From positions 248,001 through 312,000 of the forward strand of contig NZ_VDMC01000001.1 in NCBI RefSeq assembly GCF_006346335.1: a stretch of 64,000 nt of DNA, read 5' to 3'. The notes under the pieces were generated by a model that saw only the letters and a program-made list of their open reading frames with translations, did no database searches and was not told the origin of the DNA. Made by a program: the position numbers and the translations under genes. Of the stretch, positions 27,721-36,038 are shown piece after piece (positions within the stretch are counted from its first letter, which is position 1; the number at the start of each line of letters is the position of its first letter). This DNA is from Aequorivita sinensis. GTDB lineage: Bacteria; Bacteroidota; Bacteroidia; Flavobacteriales; Flavobacteriaceae.

Positions 27721-28713
27721 TTATAAATTGTTAATGTAGTCAACTAGATTTCTCTCCGAACCGTTTTTGGTGTTTCGAGTGACTGTTATTTTACCATCTT
27801 TAGTAACTACTGGAGAAGAATCGAATAAAAACTCTGATTCAGGTTTACTTACAAATATCACATTCGCAGTTATGTTTTTTGGGATCTGGCTAAACTTTTC
27901 ACTAAAAACCTCGTTTTCTGTATCATATTCTGAAAACATACCAACTCCGATGCTATTGGAATCGTACTTAAGAAAAACATTGCTATTTGCAAGTGAATAT
28001 GGCGAGTGGGCTTTGTTATATAAAACACCCCTTTCTTCAGTACTAGGGTTGTATCGTGCAAAACTATACCAGCCTAACTCACCTATTACAGCGCGATATC
28101 CTGAAATTATATTCCCTGATGCATCTTGATAAGGTTCTTCAAAAACACTGTATTGAGGCACGACCTCCCATAGCACTGAGCATTCAATTTCATTACAAGA
28201 AGGTGATACATATAAAGATAAATCTAAGCTTTCATTATCAGAAGGGATAAACACTTGTATTTCCCCATTCATCAATACTGGGTTTCCATTGTGTTCAGCA
28301 TTTATGTAGAATATACTTTCGCTTAGTAAAGGCTCTACTGTTTGGTTACTATTAATGCCATTTGTAGAAAGTTGACAAGCAATAATTTCCCCAGCGTTAT
28401 ACATTTCAAGTATGGAAAATGTTATTTCACCATCTATTATGGTCCCATCTAATTTTTGAAAGGTCCCCTCAGAAATATATAAAATTGTATTTTGGTTAGC
28501 CTTAATCTCAGTGCTTGTATAATTGTTGAACTGAAAAACTTGTAGCTTTGGAACTCGGCAGTCTAATGCGCTTTGTTTATAGATTGCCCCATCAATTGGT
28601 CCTTGTTGATTTGGGTTTTCAACAGCTCCAACTTCACAGTCTTCAGAATCGGAACTGCAGCCAGACATGATTAAGAAAACACCTAAACAAATACAATTAA
28701 ATAATTTCTTCAT
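27721..28713 (-). CDS. Lipoprotein of unknown function (paralogue of 30803-31804)
   Basis: A 330-residue lipoprotein. The frame is open for ten more codons upstream, but the start at MKKLFNCICLGVFLIMSGC gives a proper signal peptide with lipobox MSGC. Acidic residues follow the Cys (SSDSEDCE), the pattern that sends Bacteroidota lipoproteins to the cell surface. The body shares motifs with the 30803 lipoprotein: a start LDGTIIDGEITFSI, then NGINSN and FYINAEHNGNPV, and a C-terminal domain with GWYSFARYNPS. No family name recognised. First gene of the operon with the PKD-barrel and CHAT genes. Confidence 0.8.
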   Translation of the reverse strand: MKKLFNCICLGVFLIMSGCSSDSEDCEVGAVENPNQQGPIDGAIYKQSALDCRVPKLQVFQFNNYTSTEIKANQNTILYISEGTFQKLDGTIIDGEITFSILEMYNAGEIIACQLSTNGINSNQTVEPLLSESIFYINAEHNGNPVLMNGEIQVFIPSDNESLDLSLYVSPSCNEIECSVLWEVVPQYSVFEEPYQDASGNIISGYRAVIGELGWYSFARYNPSTEERGVLYNKAHSPYSLANSNVFLKYDSNSIGVGMFSEYDTENEVFSEKFSQIPKNITANVIFVSKPESEFLFDSSPVVTKDGKITVTRNTKNGSERNLVDYINNL

Positions 28714-28752
28714 ATTTAAGCTATTACAGTACACAAGATACAACTTTTATAA

Positions 28753-28791
28753 AAAAGCTTCCCACTTTAGAGTTAACTGAAATGGGAGCTT
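28753..28791 (-). terminator. Intrinsic terminator of the T9SS-exported protein gene
   Basis: On the minus strand an imperfect stem (28755-28764 with 28783-28791, one bulge) is followed by TTTTTTAT. It separates the gene ending at 28812 from the lipoprotein operon that starts at 28713. Confidence 0.75.
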
Positions 28792-28811
28792 AATTGAATT
28801 GAAGGTTTTTG

Positions 28812-30572
28812 TTAGTTTTTAATAAATTTAAGCACTTGGTTTTTAGACAAGTTGTCTTCTATATTAATAAAATAAACTCCTTTCTGTAAGTCTGAAACAT
28901 TTAAAGTTGTAGTACTTCCTGTTCCGTTAAGATTAATCTCTTTCATTTTTTGTCCTAAAACTGAATAAATAGCTAGAGATTTTATGGTGTTATTATTTAG
29001 GAAAACTGTAAGCTCTCCGTTTGTAGGATTAGGAAACAAACCACCTGTGTTGATAGAGTTATTCTCTACTCCCATTGTACCATCACAGTTAGTAAGTGTA
29101 TATGAATATGCAGTATCATTAAAATTCATCGGGCCTTCAGTAGTAGTTACAAGGCCAGAACTAACTGGGATTTCATAAACACTAATGGATGTATGTGATA
29201 AAGTAAGGTTCATATTATCACACATATTTCTTTTATCTGAAGTTCTAGTGATTTCGGCAAAAGTATATGGCATTCCGTCTGGGGTTTGATATCCTGCAGT
29301 GATATAGTCGTCTTGAGATCCAGAATTTAAATTCAGCACTGTGGCCATATCTGGATAGTAAATTAAAGGCATTTGCCCGTTCCAAAAATTATATTCATCT
29401 CCAGGTGCTTCAACATGAGTATTCAAAAATTGGTAAGCAATAGAAACCTGATTACCAGTTGCTTTTTCAAATTCGTAGGTAAACACATTGCTTTGTCCAT
29501 ATTTTACATCTCCAGCTCCATTTGTCCAATACTCTTCTCGATTATATCCAAAGACCACTAAGTTATCTGGGCTAAGAACAGATTCTTTTAAGGTAAATCC
29601 GTATCGATCTAAATATCCTGAGTTAATTACCCAAGAAAGGCTGTTTATTATATTTCCAGAAGTATCAAAAACGGTAATTCCGAAATTATGCATTGACGAG
29701 TAATTAGATAGCATGTAAATATTTCCAGTACTAGCTTCGTAATATGCATCAACACTTACATCTCTAAAGTTTCCGTATATATAACTTTTATCCCAAAGTG
29801 AATTACCTTGATGGTCTATAAGCAAGGCCAATACACCTTGTCTTTCAAAACCTTGTTGAGTAATACCTGTAGCACTTCCAGTTAGGAAAAACCCATTGTT
29901 AGTTTCGGTGATATTATTGATAAAATCGTAGTCGTTATTTGCTCCAGATGTTCCTAAACTATCTACCTCTGTAGTCCAAATTACATTTAAGAATTCATCA
30001 ACTCTAAGTACATACCCCATATTAAATGAACACTGGTTGTCTAAATTATAGCAACTACTAACAAATCCTCCAACTACAAAACCTGGATCTGTAGTTCCGT
30101 CGTTATCGGCATCTGTATCTGTATATGCAATATTAAGCCCAGTTGAATTGAAGCTAGACCCAACAATATCGTAGTAGTTTACATTTATCACATTTCCTGA
30201 AGCAGCATCAATTTTTGCGATAAAAGTTCGCTTTGTACTACCTACATCTATAGAACCTGTAATGGCTACAACACCTAATATATTTGCAACATCAAAAACT
30301 CTTGCGTTTTGTAAAGAGCTGTCTGAATATTCTTTTGCCCAAATAATCATTCCGTTTTCATCCATTCTTTTTAGACTAACCACAGAACTAGTCATTGTAG
30401 AATCAAATATATTGCTGGCAACTATAAAGTCTGTGCTGCCGTCATCGATAACCTCGATGTTAAGATCGTGATAGATATCTGAATTATGCTGTACCTCTCT
30501 TTGAAAAGGCTGCGCTTGTATTTTCAAGCAAAATAATCCGATTAATGCGAGTGAAAATAATTTTGTCTTCAT
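28812..30572 (-). CDS. T9SS-exported beta-rich protein of unknown function
   Basis: A 586-residue secreted protein. The signal peptide covers residues 1-20 (ending KIQAQ). A repeat-rich beta region (WAKEYSDSSLQNARVFDV, FFLTGSATG, VVGGFVSS) covers about 25-490 and looks like a propeller similar to outer-membrane-exported PQQ/Kelch-like proteins. A type A sorting domain occupies the last 80 residues (LFPNPTNGELTVFLNN...GVYFINIEDN...VLKFIKN). It should be exported by the type IX system. It has its own terminator, and a 33-base promoter-like element at 30626-30658 that is shared with the neighbouring lipoprotein gene. Precise function unknown. Confidence 0.87.
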   Translation of the reverse strand: MKTKLFSLALIGLFCLKIQAQPFQREVQHNSDIYHDLNIEVIDDGSTDFIVASNIFDSTMTSSVVSLKRMDENGMIIWAKEYSDSSLQNARVFDVANILGVVAITGSIDVGSTKRTFIAKIDAASGNVINVNYYDIVGSSFNSTGLNIAYTDTDADNDGTTDPGFVVGGFVSSCYNLDNQCSFNMGYVLRVDEFLNVIWTTEVDSLGTSGANNDYDFINNITETNNGFFLTGSATGITQQGFERQGVLALLIDHQGNSLWDKSYIYGNFRDVSVDAYYEASTGNIYMLSNYSSMHNFGITVFDTSGNIINSLSWVINSGYLDRYGFTLKESVLSPDNLVVFGYNREEYWTNGAGDVKYGQSNVFTYEFEKATGNQVSIAYQFLNTHVEAPGDEYNFWNGQMPLIYYPDMATVLNLNSGSQDDYITAGYQTPDGMPYTFAEITRTSDKRNMCDNMNLTLSHTSISVYEIPVSSGLVTTTEGPMNFNDTAYSYTLTNCDGTMGVENNSINTGGLFPNPTNGELTVFLNNNTIKSLAIYSVLGQKMKEINLNGTGSTTTLNVSDLQKGVYFINIEDNLSKNQVLKFIKN

Positions 30573-30625
30573 AATAAATGTCTTTAATTAATATTTATAA
30601 TTCAGCAACCTTTTGCTGCTTCATA

Positions 30626-30658
30626 CTTATATCAATAGCTTTTAAAAATGTTACCCCT
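30626..30658 (-). promoter_or_regulatory. Candidate ECF sigma promoter, copy A
   Basis: Read on the minus strand: AGGGGTAACA, ten bases, CTATTGATATAAG. The two outer blocks are identical to copy B at 31831-31863 and the spacer has the same length but a different sequence. A -35-like GTAAC and a -10-like TGATA are 15 bases apart. It lies 53 bases before the start codon of the T9SS-exported protein gene. Confidence 0.7.
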
Positions 30659-30727
30659 GTTTTGAGAAAAAAAATAAAAAGGAAGAGCGTCTAAACCTCT
30701 GTGAGACTTAATTGAAAGTGATATTTT

Positions 30728-30762
30728 ATAAAAAAAGAAGGTCACTTTTATAGTGACCTTCT
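30728..30762 (-). terminator. Intrinsic terminator of the 30803 lipoprotein gene
   Basis: A perfect 11-bp stem (30736-30746 with 30752-30762, loop of five) is followed on the minus strand by CTTTTTTTAT-type T-richness. It closes the lipoprotein transcript, so the two ECF-type promoters drive separate units. Confidence 0.85.
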
Positions 30763-30802
30763 CTGGCTATTAAATTAAACAACTAATCAACACACCAACT
30801 TA

Positions 30803-31804
30803 CTATGGTAAATTATTAATAGCCGCCACCATATTCTCGTGCGTATTCACTTGGGTATCTTCAAGGTCAAACACATAAATATCATTTTCAGCAATTGTAA
30901 CTCCTTGAATGGCGTATCTCCAATTGTCTCCTTCTGCGGTTGCAAAAATTATATGCACTTTCAACCCTATAGGAATTTGTCCATAATGTTCAGAAAACAA
31001 TCCTGCCTGCTCATCAAAGGTATCTAGTTGAGCCAAGGCATTAGGTTCTCCATCATAAGACAGATATACCGCGCTATTTTCATAATCAAAACCTTCAGGA
31101 GCTTTTACTTTTAATGTAGTTTTAGGTCTAGGATCACTGTAAAACTTATCAATATTTGTCCATCCAAATTCGTCTAAAAACACAATATAAGTTTCACCTT
31201 CAGTAAATAGCTCATTGTGTGTACCTGGCTCAACTTCATCCCAAGTAAGATCTCCTTTCTCATCAATAATTCCTTTCCACAAAATCATTTCTGGATCTGC
31301 CCCTCCCGTATTTTCTCCAGGTACTAAAAGCTGCAACACGCATCCAGAATCTAGAGGAACGCCATCTTTTGTCACTTCTATATAAAACTCTCCACCGGTA
31401 ATTAGCATTGCTTTATCTCCATTTGAATTTAGTCCCATAGTTGGCTTATTGGTAGATAACATATCTCCACTTTCAAAAATATCGACAAAACTTAGCTCTA
31501 CTTCACCAGTTACTAAATTGCCATTTAGCGTTAAACAGTTTGCAGGAATATTTAAAACAGTTCCATCATTTGAAGTAAAAGAAAGGCCATTTTCAGCATT
31601 AAAACTTACAGTTTCTGTGTGATCGGTTAGAGCAATTTCTCTTAAACCTTGAAACTGAGCTGAAGAAGGAGGCACGAATGCTACATCTGTTATTGTATCT
31701 ACCTCTTCCTCTTTACTACACCCTATAGCTAATAAAGCTAGTAAGCCAACTAGTAAAAGTTTTGAAAAGGGTGTTTTCATTTGTTTGTTCATTACATTTT
31801 TCAT
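30803..31804 (-). CDS. Lipoprotein of unknown function next to the ECF sigma gene
   Basis: A 333-residue lipoprotein with a signal sequence and lipobox LAIGC; the acidic SKEEEVD after the Cys predicts surface exposure. Three Met codons (1, 5 and 9) could start it; all give a workable signal peptide. The body matches the lipoprotein at 27721 in order and motif: DGTVLNIPANCLTLNGNLVTGEVELSFVDI, GLNSNGDKAM, GGEFYIEVTKDG and a later EFGWTNIDKF, so the two are diverged paralogues. It is divergent from the sigma gene over 102 bases that hold copy B of the shared promoter element, and is terminated separately. Confidence 0.82.
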   Translation of the reverse strand: MKNVMNKQMKTPFSKLLLVGLLALLAIGCSKEEEVDTITDVAFVPPSSAQFQGLREIALTDHTETVSFNAENGLSFTSNDGTVLNIPANCLTLNGNLVTGEVELSFVDIFESGDMLSTNKPTMGLNSNGDKAMLITGGEFYIEVTKDGVPLDSGCVLQLLVPGENTGGADPEMILWKGIIDEKGDLTWDEVEPGTHNELFTEGETYIVFLDEFGWTNIDKFYSDPRPKTTLKVKAPEGFDYENSAVYLSYDGEPNALAQLDTFDEQAGLFSEHYGQIPIGLKVHIIFATAEGDNWRYAIQGVTIAENDIYVFDLEDTQVNTHENMVAAINNLP

Positions 31805-31830
31805 GAGTTCTAATTTTTTAAGATTATACC

Positions 31831-31863
31831 CTTATATCAATAGTTTTAAATATTGTTACCCCT
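31831..31863 (-). promoter_or_regulatory. Candidate ECF sigma promoter, copy B
   Basis: Read on the minus strand: AGGGGTAACA, ten bases, CTATTGATATAAG, identical in both blocks to copy A. It ends 26 bases before the lipoprotein start codon, giving a leader of about 20 bases. Confidence 0.72.
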
Positions 31864-31906
31864 CAGTTGTTAGTTTTCATTATTTTTAAGTTTTTAAAAC
31901 CAAACT

Positions 31907-32494
31907 TTGGAAACAAAAAAGATACATTCAGACCAGCGATATGTTGAAGCGCTTCTTGCTAACGACAGTACTCTTATAAATGAGATCTATGAAAAATTTG
32001 CGCCCAAAGTGATTGCTTATGTTTGTAAAAACAGTGGAGATGAAACAGCGGCAAGAGATATAATTCAAGAAACTTTAATTACAATTTATGATCAGGCAAA
32101 AACAAAAGGATTAAAGCTTACTTGCCCTTTTGACGCCTATTTTTTTCTGATCTGTAAACGGAAATGGCTTAATACACTTAAAAAAAGTGGTAGTAAAGAG
32201 GTAACAATTGAGGAGGAACGTTTATCTATTAAAGACGATGCTGATGAAAATGCAGAAAAAACTCAGCAATTTGAAGAGCAACAGAATTTATATATGTCTG
32301 TGCTTTCAAAAATGGGAGAAACCTGTAAACGAATAATTACCTTAGGTTTTTCAGCAATGTCTATGCAAGAAGTGGCAGAGCAATTAGGAGTAACTTATGC
32401 TTACGCCCGCAAAAAAAAGTCACTTTGCATTAGCAAATTAACCCAATTAATTAAAGAAAGCTCTCTGTATAGAAAGCTTCAAAATGACTATTAG
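31907..32494 (+). CDS. ECF-type RNA polymerase sigma factor
   Basis: A 195-residue sigma-70 family protein with region 2 at about 10-80 (LINEIYEKFAPKVIAYVCKNSGDETAARDIIQETLITIYDQA) and region 4 at 125-180 (MGETCKRIITLGFSAMSMQEVAEQLGVTYAYARKKKSLCISKL), and no region 1 or 3. This is the extracytoplasmic-function layout. The only sensible start is a TTG at 31907, since no in-frame ATG occurs before region 2 is lost. The stop overlaps the next gene by 11 bases, so it is co-expressed with its putative membrane partner. It is divergent from a lipoprotein gene that carries an ECF-like promoter. Confidence 0.9.
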   Translation: METKKIHSDQRYVEALLANDSTLINEIYEKFAPKVIAYVCKNSGDETAARDIIQETLITIYDQAKTKGLKLTCPFDAYFFLICKRKWLNTLKKSGSKEVTIEEERLSIKDDADENAEKTQQFEEQQNLYMSVLSKMGETCKRIITLGFSAMSMQEVAEQLGVTYAYARKKKSLCISKLTQLIKESSLYRKLQNDY

Positions 32495-33233
32495 TGATAT
32501 GGAAAGTGAAGCCCATGAATTATTTGTTGCATATCTAGAAAAAGAACTATCAAGTTCCGAACGCGAAACCTTTGAAAGAAAATTGAATGAAGATTCGAAG
32601 TTTGAAGCAGAATTTTTAGAGTTTAAAAATATTTATATCATTTTAGAAAATAGACTATCGCCGGAGCGAGCTACGGTTTTAGAAACCATCAAACAGGCTA
32701 ATTCAAATTTTAATTACAAGCCATCAAAGGTTACAACAGAGAAAAAAGTAATTAAATTTAAGCCTTGGAAATACGGAATTGCCGCATCTATATTACTGGC
32801 AATCGGAATTTTCATTTTTAATAATTTCAGTAAACCTACATATTCTGACTTCGCAGCCCGGGAAACCATTTCATTAACTGTAAGAAGCGATGTAGATGAA
32901 ACTACAAAAAATGCTGAAGTAGCATTTAATTCAGCAGACTACTCAAAAGCACTAATATACTTTAACGAACTTTTAAAAGTAGAACCCAATAATTTACAAC
33001 TTCAGTATTATAAGTCGGTTGCCTTAGTTGAATTGAGTGAGTATGATGAAGCAGATAGTTTATTGAAAAAAATATCTGAAAGTAATTCTGTTTACGCATC
33101 AAAAGCCAAATGGATTAAGGCGTTAAGTTATCTTAAGCAAAAACGCTATAAGGAGGCTAAGAAAGTCGCTAATTCTATTACTTCAAGTGACCCCGAATAT
33201 CAAAAAGCTCAAAAGTTACTTTCAAAGCTTTAA
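32484..33233 (+). CDS. Putative anti-sigma factor: single-pass membrane protein with periplasmic TPRs
   Basis: A 249-residue protein. Residues 1-90 form a charged cytoplasmic region that looks like the sigma-binding head of anti-sigma proteins (FVAYLEKELSSSERETFERKLNEDSKFEAEFLEF) but lacks the zinc His/Cys motif. Residues 96-114 form one membrane helix (WKYGIAASILLAIGIFIFNNF). About residues 135-249 are TPR-like repeats (AEVAFNSADYSKALIYFNELLKVEPNN and two more) on the outside. It overlaps the sigma gene by 11 bases. Start could be 32484 or the ATG five codons later. The anti-sigma role is inferred from position and layout. Confidence 0.8.
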   Translation: MTISDMESEAHELFVAYLEKELSSSERETFERKLNEDSKFEAEFLEFKNIYIILENRLSPERATVLETIKQANSNFNYKPSKVTTEKKVIKFKPWKYGIAASILLAIGIFIFNNFSKPTYSDFAARETISLTVRSDVDETTKNAEVAFNSADYSKALIYFNELLKVEPNNLQLQYYKSVALVELSEYDEADSLLKKISESNSVYASKAKWIKALSYLKQKRYKEAKKVANSITSSDPEYQKAQKLLSKL

Positions 33234-33308
33234 GCCTTAAATATTAAATTTATAATATCTCTATTAATTTTTAAACATATCAATATCAATTAACGAGATT
33301 ATTTTTAT

Positions 33309-33316
33309 TATCTTTA
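33309..33316 (+). promoter_or_regulatory. Possible -7 element of the DoxX-like gene
   Basis: TATCTTTA is one base off TAnnTTTG, 28 bases before the ATG at 33344. Confidence 0.4.
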
Positions 33317-33343
33317 AGGAACCAACCTTAAAACCAATAAGTT

Positions 33344-33724
33344 ATGAATTCCTCGTTTACAAAAATAATCCGCACCATTTTGGGTTTAGGTTTGCTCTTT
33401 TTTGGACTGAGCAAATTATTCCACTTTAGTTTTTTACCCACTCACATTTATACTGATGACGCCGCACGTTTCATAGACTCACTCAGCGACTCTGGCTATA
33501 TTATGTATGTAGTTGGAGTGTTCGAAGTTGCTATTGGACTTATGCTTGTAATAGGAAAATGGGTTCCATTTGCGCTATTATTGTTAGCTCCAATTTCCGT
33601 TAATATCCTTTTATTTCATTTATTCTTAGACACTCCCGGACTTTTAATTGCAATTATTGTCATCCTTCTGAATGTAGTTTTAATTTACAAATATTGGAGT
33701 GTATATAGGCCGCTATTTACTTAA
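33344..33724 (+). CDS. DoxX-like membrane protein
   Basis: A 126-residue inner-membrane protein with four predicted helices (about 9-26, 50-68, 72-92 and 98-116). The opening helix [17 protein letters not shown] and the second one [17 protein letters not shown] match the DoxX family pattern. Function is not assignable; some DoxX proteins act in redox homeostasis. It ends at a strong terminator at 33746, so it is a separate unit between the sigma operon and the peptidase gene. Confidence 0.8.
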   Translation: MNSSFTKIIRTILGLGLLFFGLSKLFHFSFLPTHIYTDDAARFIDSLSDSGYIMYVVGVFEVAIGLMLVIGKWVPFALLLLAPISVNILLFHLFLDTPGLLIAIIVILLNVVLIYKYWSVYRPLFT

Positions 33725-33745
33725 TCACCTTTAAAAATTTTAAAA

Positions 33746-33782
33746 TGAAAAGCTTTCAATTATGGAAGCTTTTCACTTTTTA
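33746..33782 (+). terminator. Intrinsic terminator after the DoxX-like gene
   Basis: A 10-bp perfect stem TGAAAAGCTT/AAGCTTTTCA (33746-33755 and 33766-33775) is followed by CTTTTTATA. It overlaps the upstream in-frame ATG of the next reading frame, which argues against that ATG as a start. Confidence 0.85.
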
Positions 33783-33843
33783 TATAGTTTCCTGCAATCT
33801 TAAAAAATTGTACATTTACACTTCTTATAAAAAATCAACAAAT

Positions 33844-35982
33844 ATGAAGTTATCAATCGTTCCAGCAGTTTTATTACTCGCTCTGGTTGGCTGTAAAGAA
33901 GAGCCTAAAAAAGAAGTAACAACAGTGACATATCCACAGATTAAAACAGTAGATACAGTAGACACTTATTTTGGTGTTGAGGTAAAAGATCCATATCGCT
34001 GGTTAGAAGATGACCGCAGCGCTGAAACCGCAGAATGGGTTAAAGTTGTGAACGAAGTAACTTTCGATTATTTAAATAAAATTCCATTTAGAGAGGAGTT
34101 AAAAAAACGCCTTTCTGATATTTGGAACTATGAAAAAGTAGGAGCACCTTTTAAAGAAGGAAACTACACTTATTTCTATAAAAACGATGGATTACAAAAT
34201 CAATATGTAATTTACAGATATAAAACTGGAGAAGACCCAAGCACAGCTGAAGTTTTCTTAGACCCAAACACGTTTAAAGAAGATGGTACTATTTCATTAG
34301 GGCAAGCGAGCTTTTCAAAAGATGGTAGTAAGCTAGCTTACGCTATTTCTGAAGGTGGAAGCGATTGGAGAAAAGTAATCGTAATGAATACTGAAACTAA
34401 AGAAATAGTAGGCGATACTCTTAAGGATGTAAAGTTTAGTGGACTATCTTGGAAAGGTGAAGATGGTTTCTACTATTCTAGCTACGATAAGCCAAAAGGA
34501 AGTGAATTATCTGCTAAAACAGACCAGCATAAAGTTTACTATCACAAATTGGGAACTCCACAAAGTGATGACAAAGTAATTTTTGGTGCAACTCCAGAAG
34601 AAAAGCATCGATACATTGGTGCATCAGTTACTGAAGACAATAACTATCTATTAATTAGCGCTAGCACATCAACTTCAGGAAATAAACTATTTATAAAGGA
34701 CCTTAAAAATCCAAATGCAAAATTTGTTACAATTTTGAACGATACGGATTCAGATTCTTATGTACTAGAAAACGTAGGCTCTAAGCTTTACATAGTAACA
34801 AATAAAAACGCACCAAATAAGAAAATTGTAACTGTTGATGCAGCCAATCCAGCTCCAGAAAATTGGAAAGATTTAATTCCTGAAACAGAAAATGTTCTTA
34901 CTCCAAGCACAGGTGGGGGAAGCATTTTTGCTAACTATATGATTGATGCTGTTTCAAAGGTGAAACAATATGACTATGACGGAAAATTAATCCGTGAAAT
35001 TGAACTTCCAGGCGTAGGTACTGCAGGTGGTTTTGGAACAAAAAAAGAAGAAAAAGAACTTTACTATTCTTTCACAAACTATGTTACTCCAGGAAGCATT
35101 TACAAGTTTAATATTGAAACTGGAGAATCAGAATCATTTATTAAACCAGAAATTGATTTTAATCCTGACAATTTTGAAAGCAACCAAGTTTTCTATACCT
35201 CCAAGGACGGAACAAAAATCCCGATGATTATTACGCATAAAAAAGGATTAAAATTAGACGGCAAAAATCCAACAATCCTTTATGGTTACGGTGGATTCAA
35301 CATTAGTCTTACTCCTAGCTTTAGCATTGCAAATGCAGTCTGGATGGAGCAAGGCGGAGTTTATGCTGTACCAAACCTAAGAGGTGGTGGTGAATATGGT
35401 AAGAAATGGCATGATGCGGGAACTCAGATGAAGAAACAAAACGTATTCGACGATTTTATCACTGCTGCTGAGTATTTAATTGCAAACAACTACACTTCTA
35501 GTGACTACCTAGCAATTCGCGGAGGTTCTAACGGAGGATTACTTGTTGGAGCTACAATGACTCAAAGACCAGACTTAATGAAAGTAGCACTTCCTGCTGT
35601 AGGTGTTCTAGATATGTTACGTTACCACACCTTTACTGCTGGTGCAGGTTGGGCATACGACTATGGTACTGCTGAGGATAGCAAAGAAATGTTTGAATAC
35701 TTAAAAGGTTATTCACCATTACACAATGTTAAAGAAGGAGTAGAATATCCTGCTACTTTAATCACAACTGGTGATCACGACGATAGAGTTGTTCCAGCAC
35801 ATAGTTTTAAATTTGCTGCGGAACTTCAAGCTAAGCAAACTGGCAATAATCCAGTATTAATTAGAATTGAAACGGACGCCGGTCACGGTGCAGGAACTCC
35901 TGTAAGTAAAACCATCGAGCAATACGCCGATATCTTTGGATTTACCTTATACAACATGGGTTATAAAAGCCTATCGAAATAA
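33844..35982 (+). CDS. Prolyl oligopeptidase family serine peptidase, lipoprotein
   Basis: S9A-family post-proline-cleaving peptidase of 712 residues. The frame is open for 33 more codons upstream, but that part is a terminator hairpin; the ATG at 33844 gives a signal peptide with lipobox LALVGC, so it is an exported lipoprotein. The N-terminal [18 protein letters not shown] and the beta-propeller (about 70-420) are followed by the alpha/beta hydrolase domain. The catalytic Ser is S562 in RGGSNGGLL, the Asp is in DHDDRVVP (646-647) and the His is H681 in DAGHGAG. It degrades short Pro-containing peptides, probably in the periplasm. Ends at a bidirectional terminator. Confidence 0.93.
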   Translation: MKLSIVPAVLLLALVGCKEEPKKEVTTVTYPQIKTVDTVDTYFGVEVKDPYRWLEDDRSAETAEWVKVVNEVTFDYLNKIPFREELKKRLSDIWNYEKVGAPFKEGNYTYFYKNDGLQNQYVIYRYKTGEDPSTAEVFLDPNTFKEDGTISLGQASFSKDGSKLAYAISEGGSDWRKVIVMNTETKEIVGDTLKDVKFSGLSWKGEDGFYYSSYDKPKGSELSAKTDQHKVYYHKLGTPQSDDKVIFGATPEEKHRYIGASVTEDNNYLLISASTSTSGNKLFIKDLKNPNAKFVTILNDTDSDSYVLENVGSKLYIVTNKNAPNKKIVTVDAANPAPENWKDLIPETENVLTPSTGGGSIFANYMIDAVSKVKQYDYDGKLIREIELPGVGTAGGFGTKKEEKELYYSFTNYVTPGSIYKFNIETGESESFIKPEIDFNPDNFESNQVFYTSKDGTKIPMIITHKKGLKLDGKNPTILYGYGGFNISLTPSFSIANAVWMEQGGVYAVPNLRGGGEYGKKWHDAGTQMKKQNVFDDFITAAEYLIANNYTSSDYLAIRGGSNGGLLVGATMTQRPDLMKVALPAVGVLDMLRYHTFTAGAGWAYDYGTAEDSKEMFEYLKGYSPLHNVKEGVEYPATLITTGDHDDRVVPAHSFKFAAELQAKQTGNNPVLIRIETDAGHGAGTPVSKTIEQYADIFGFTLYNMGYKSLSK

Positions 35983-36006
35983 TTAAATCGAAACCATACA
36001 ACTAAG

Positions 36007-36038
36007 AAAAGCCTCGCAAATTGCGAGGCTTTTTTTTT
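36007..36038. terminator. Bidirectional terminator between the peptidase gene and gpsA
   Basis: AAAAGCCTCGCAA (36007-36019) pairs with TTGCGAGGCTTTT (36021-36033), flanked by A on the left and an eight-base T run on the right. It reaches into the stop codon of convergent gpsA, so both genes use it. Confidence 0.9.

Noticed and set aside
28714-28752. Third copy of the ECF-type element before the lipoprotein/PKD/CHAT operon
   Set aside because: Neither the GGGGTAACA nor the CTATTGATATAAG block is present there by eye; a TATCTTGT element resembling the housekeeping promoter is seen instead.
33745-33843. 33 extra codons upstream of the prolyl oligopeptidase
   Set aside because: The segment is a terminator hairpin for the previous gene, and the signal peptide with lipobox starts at 33844.
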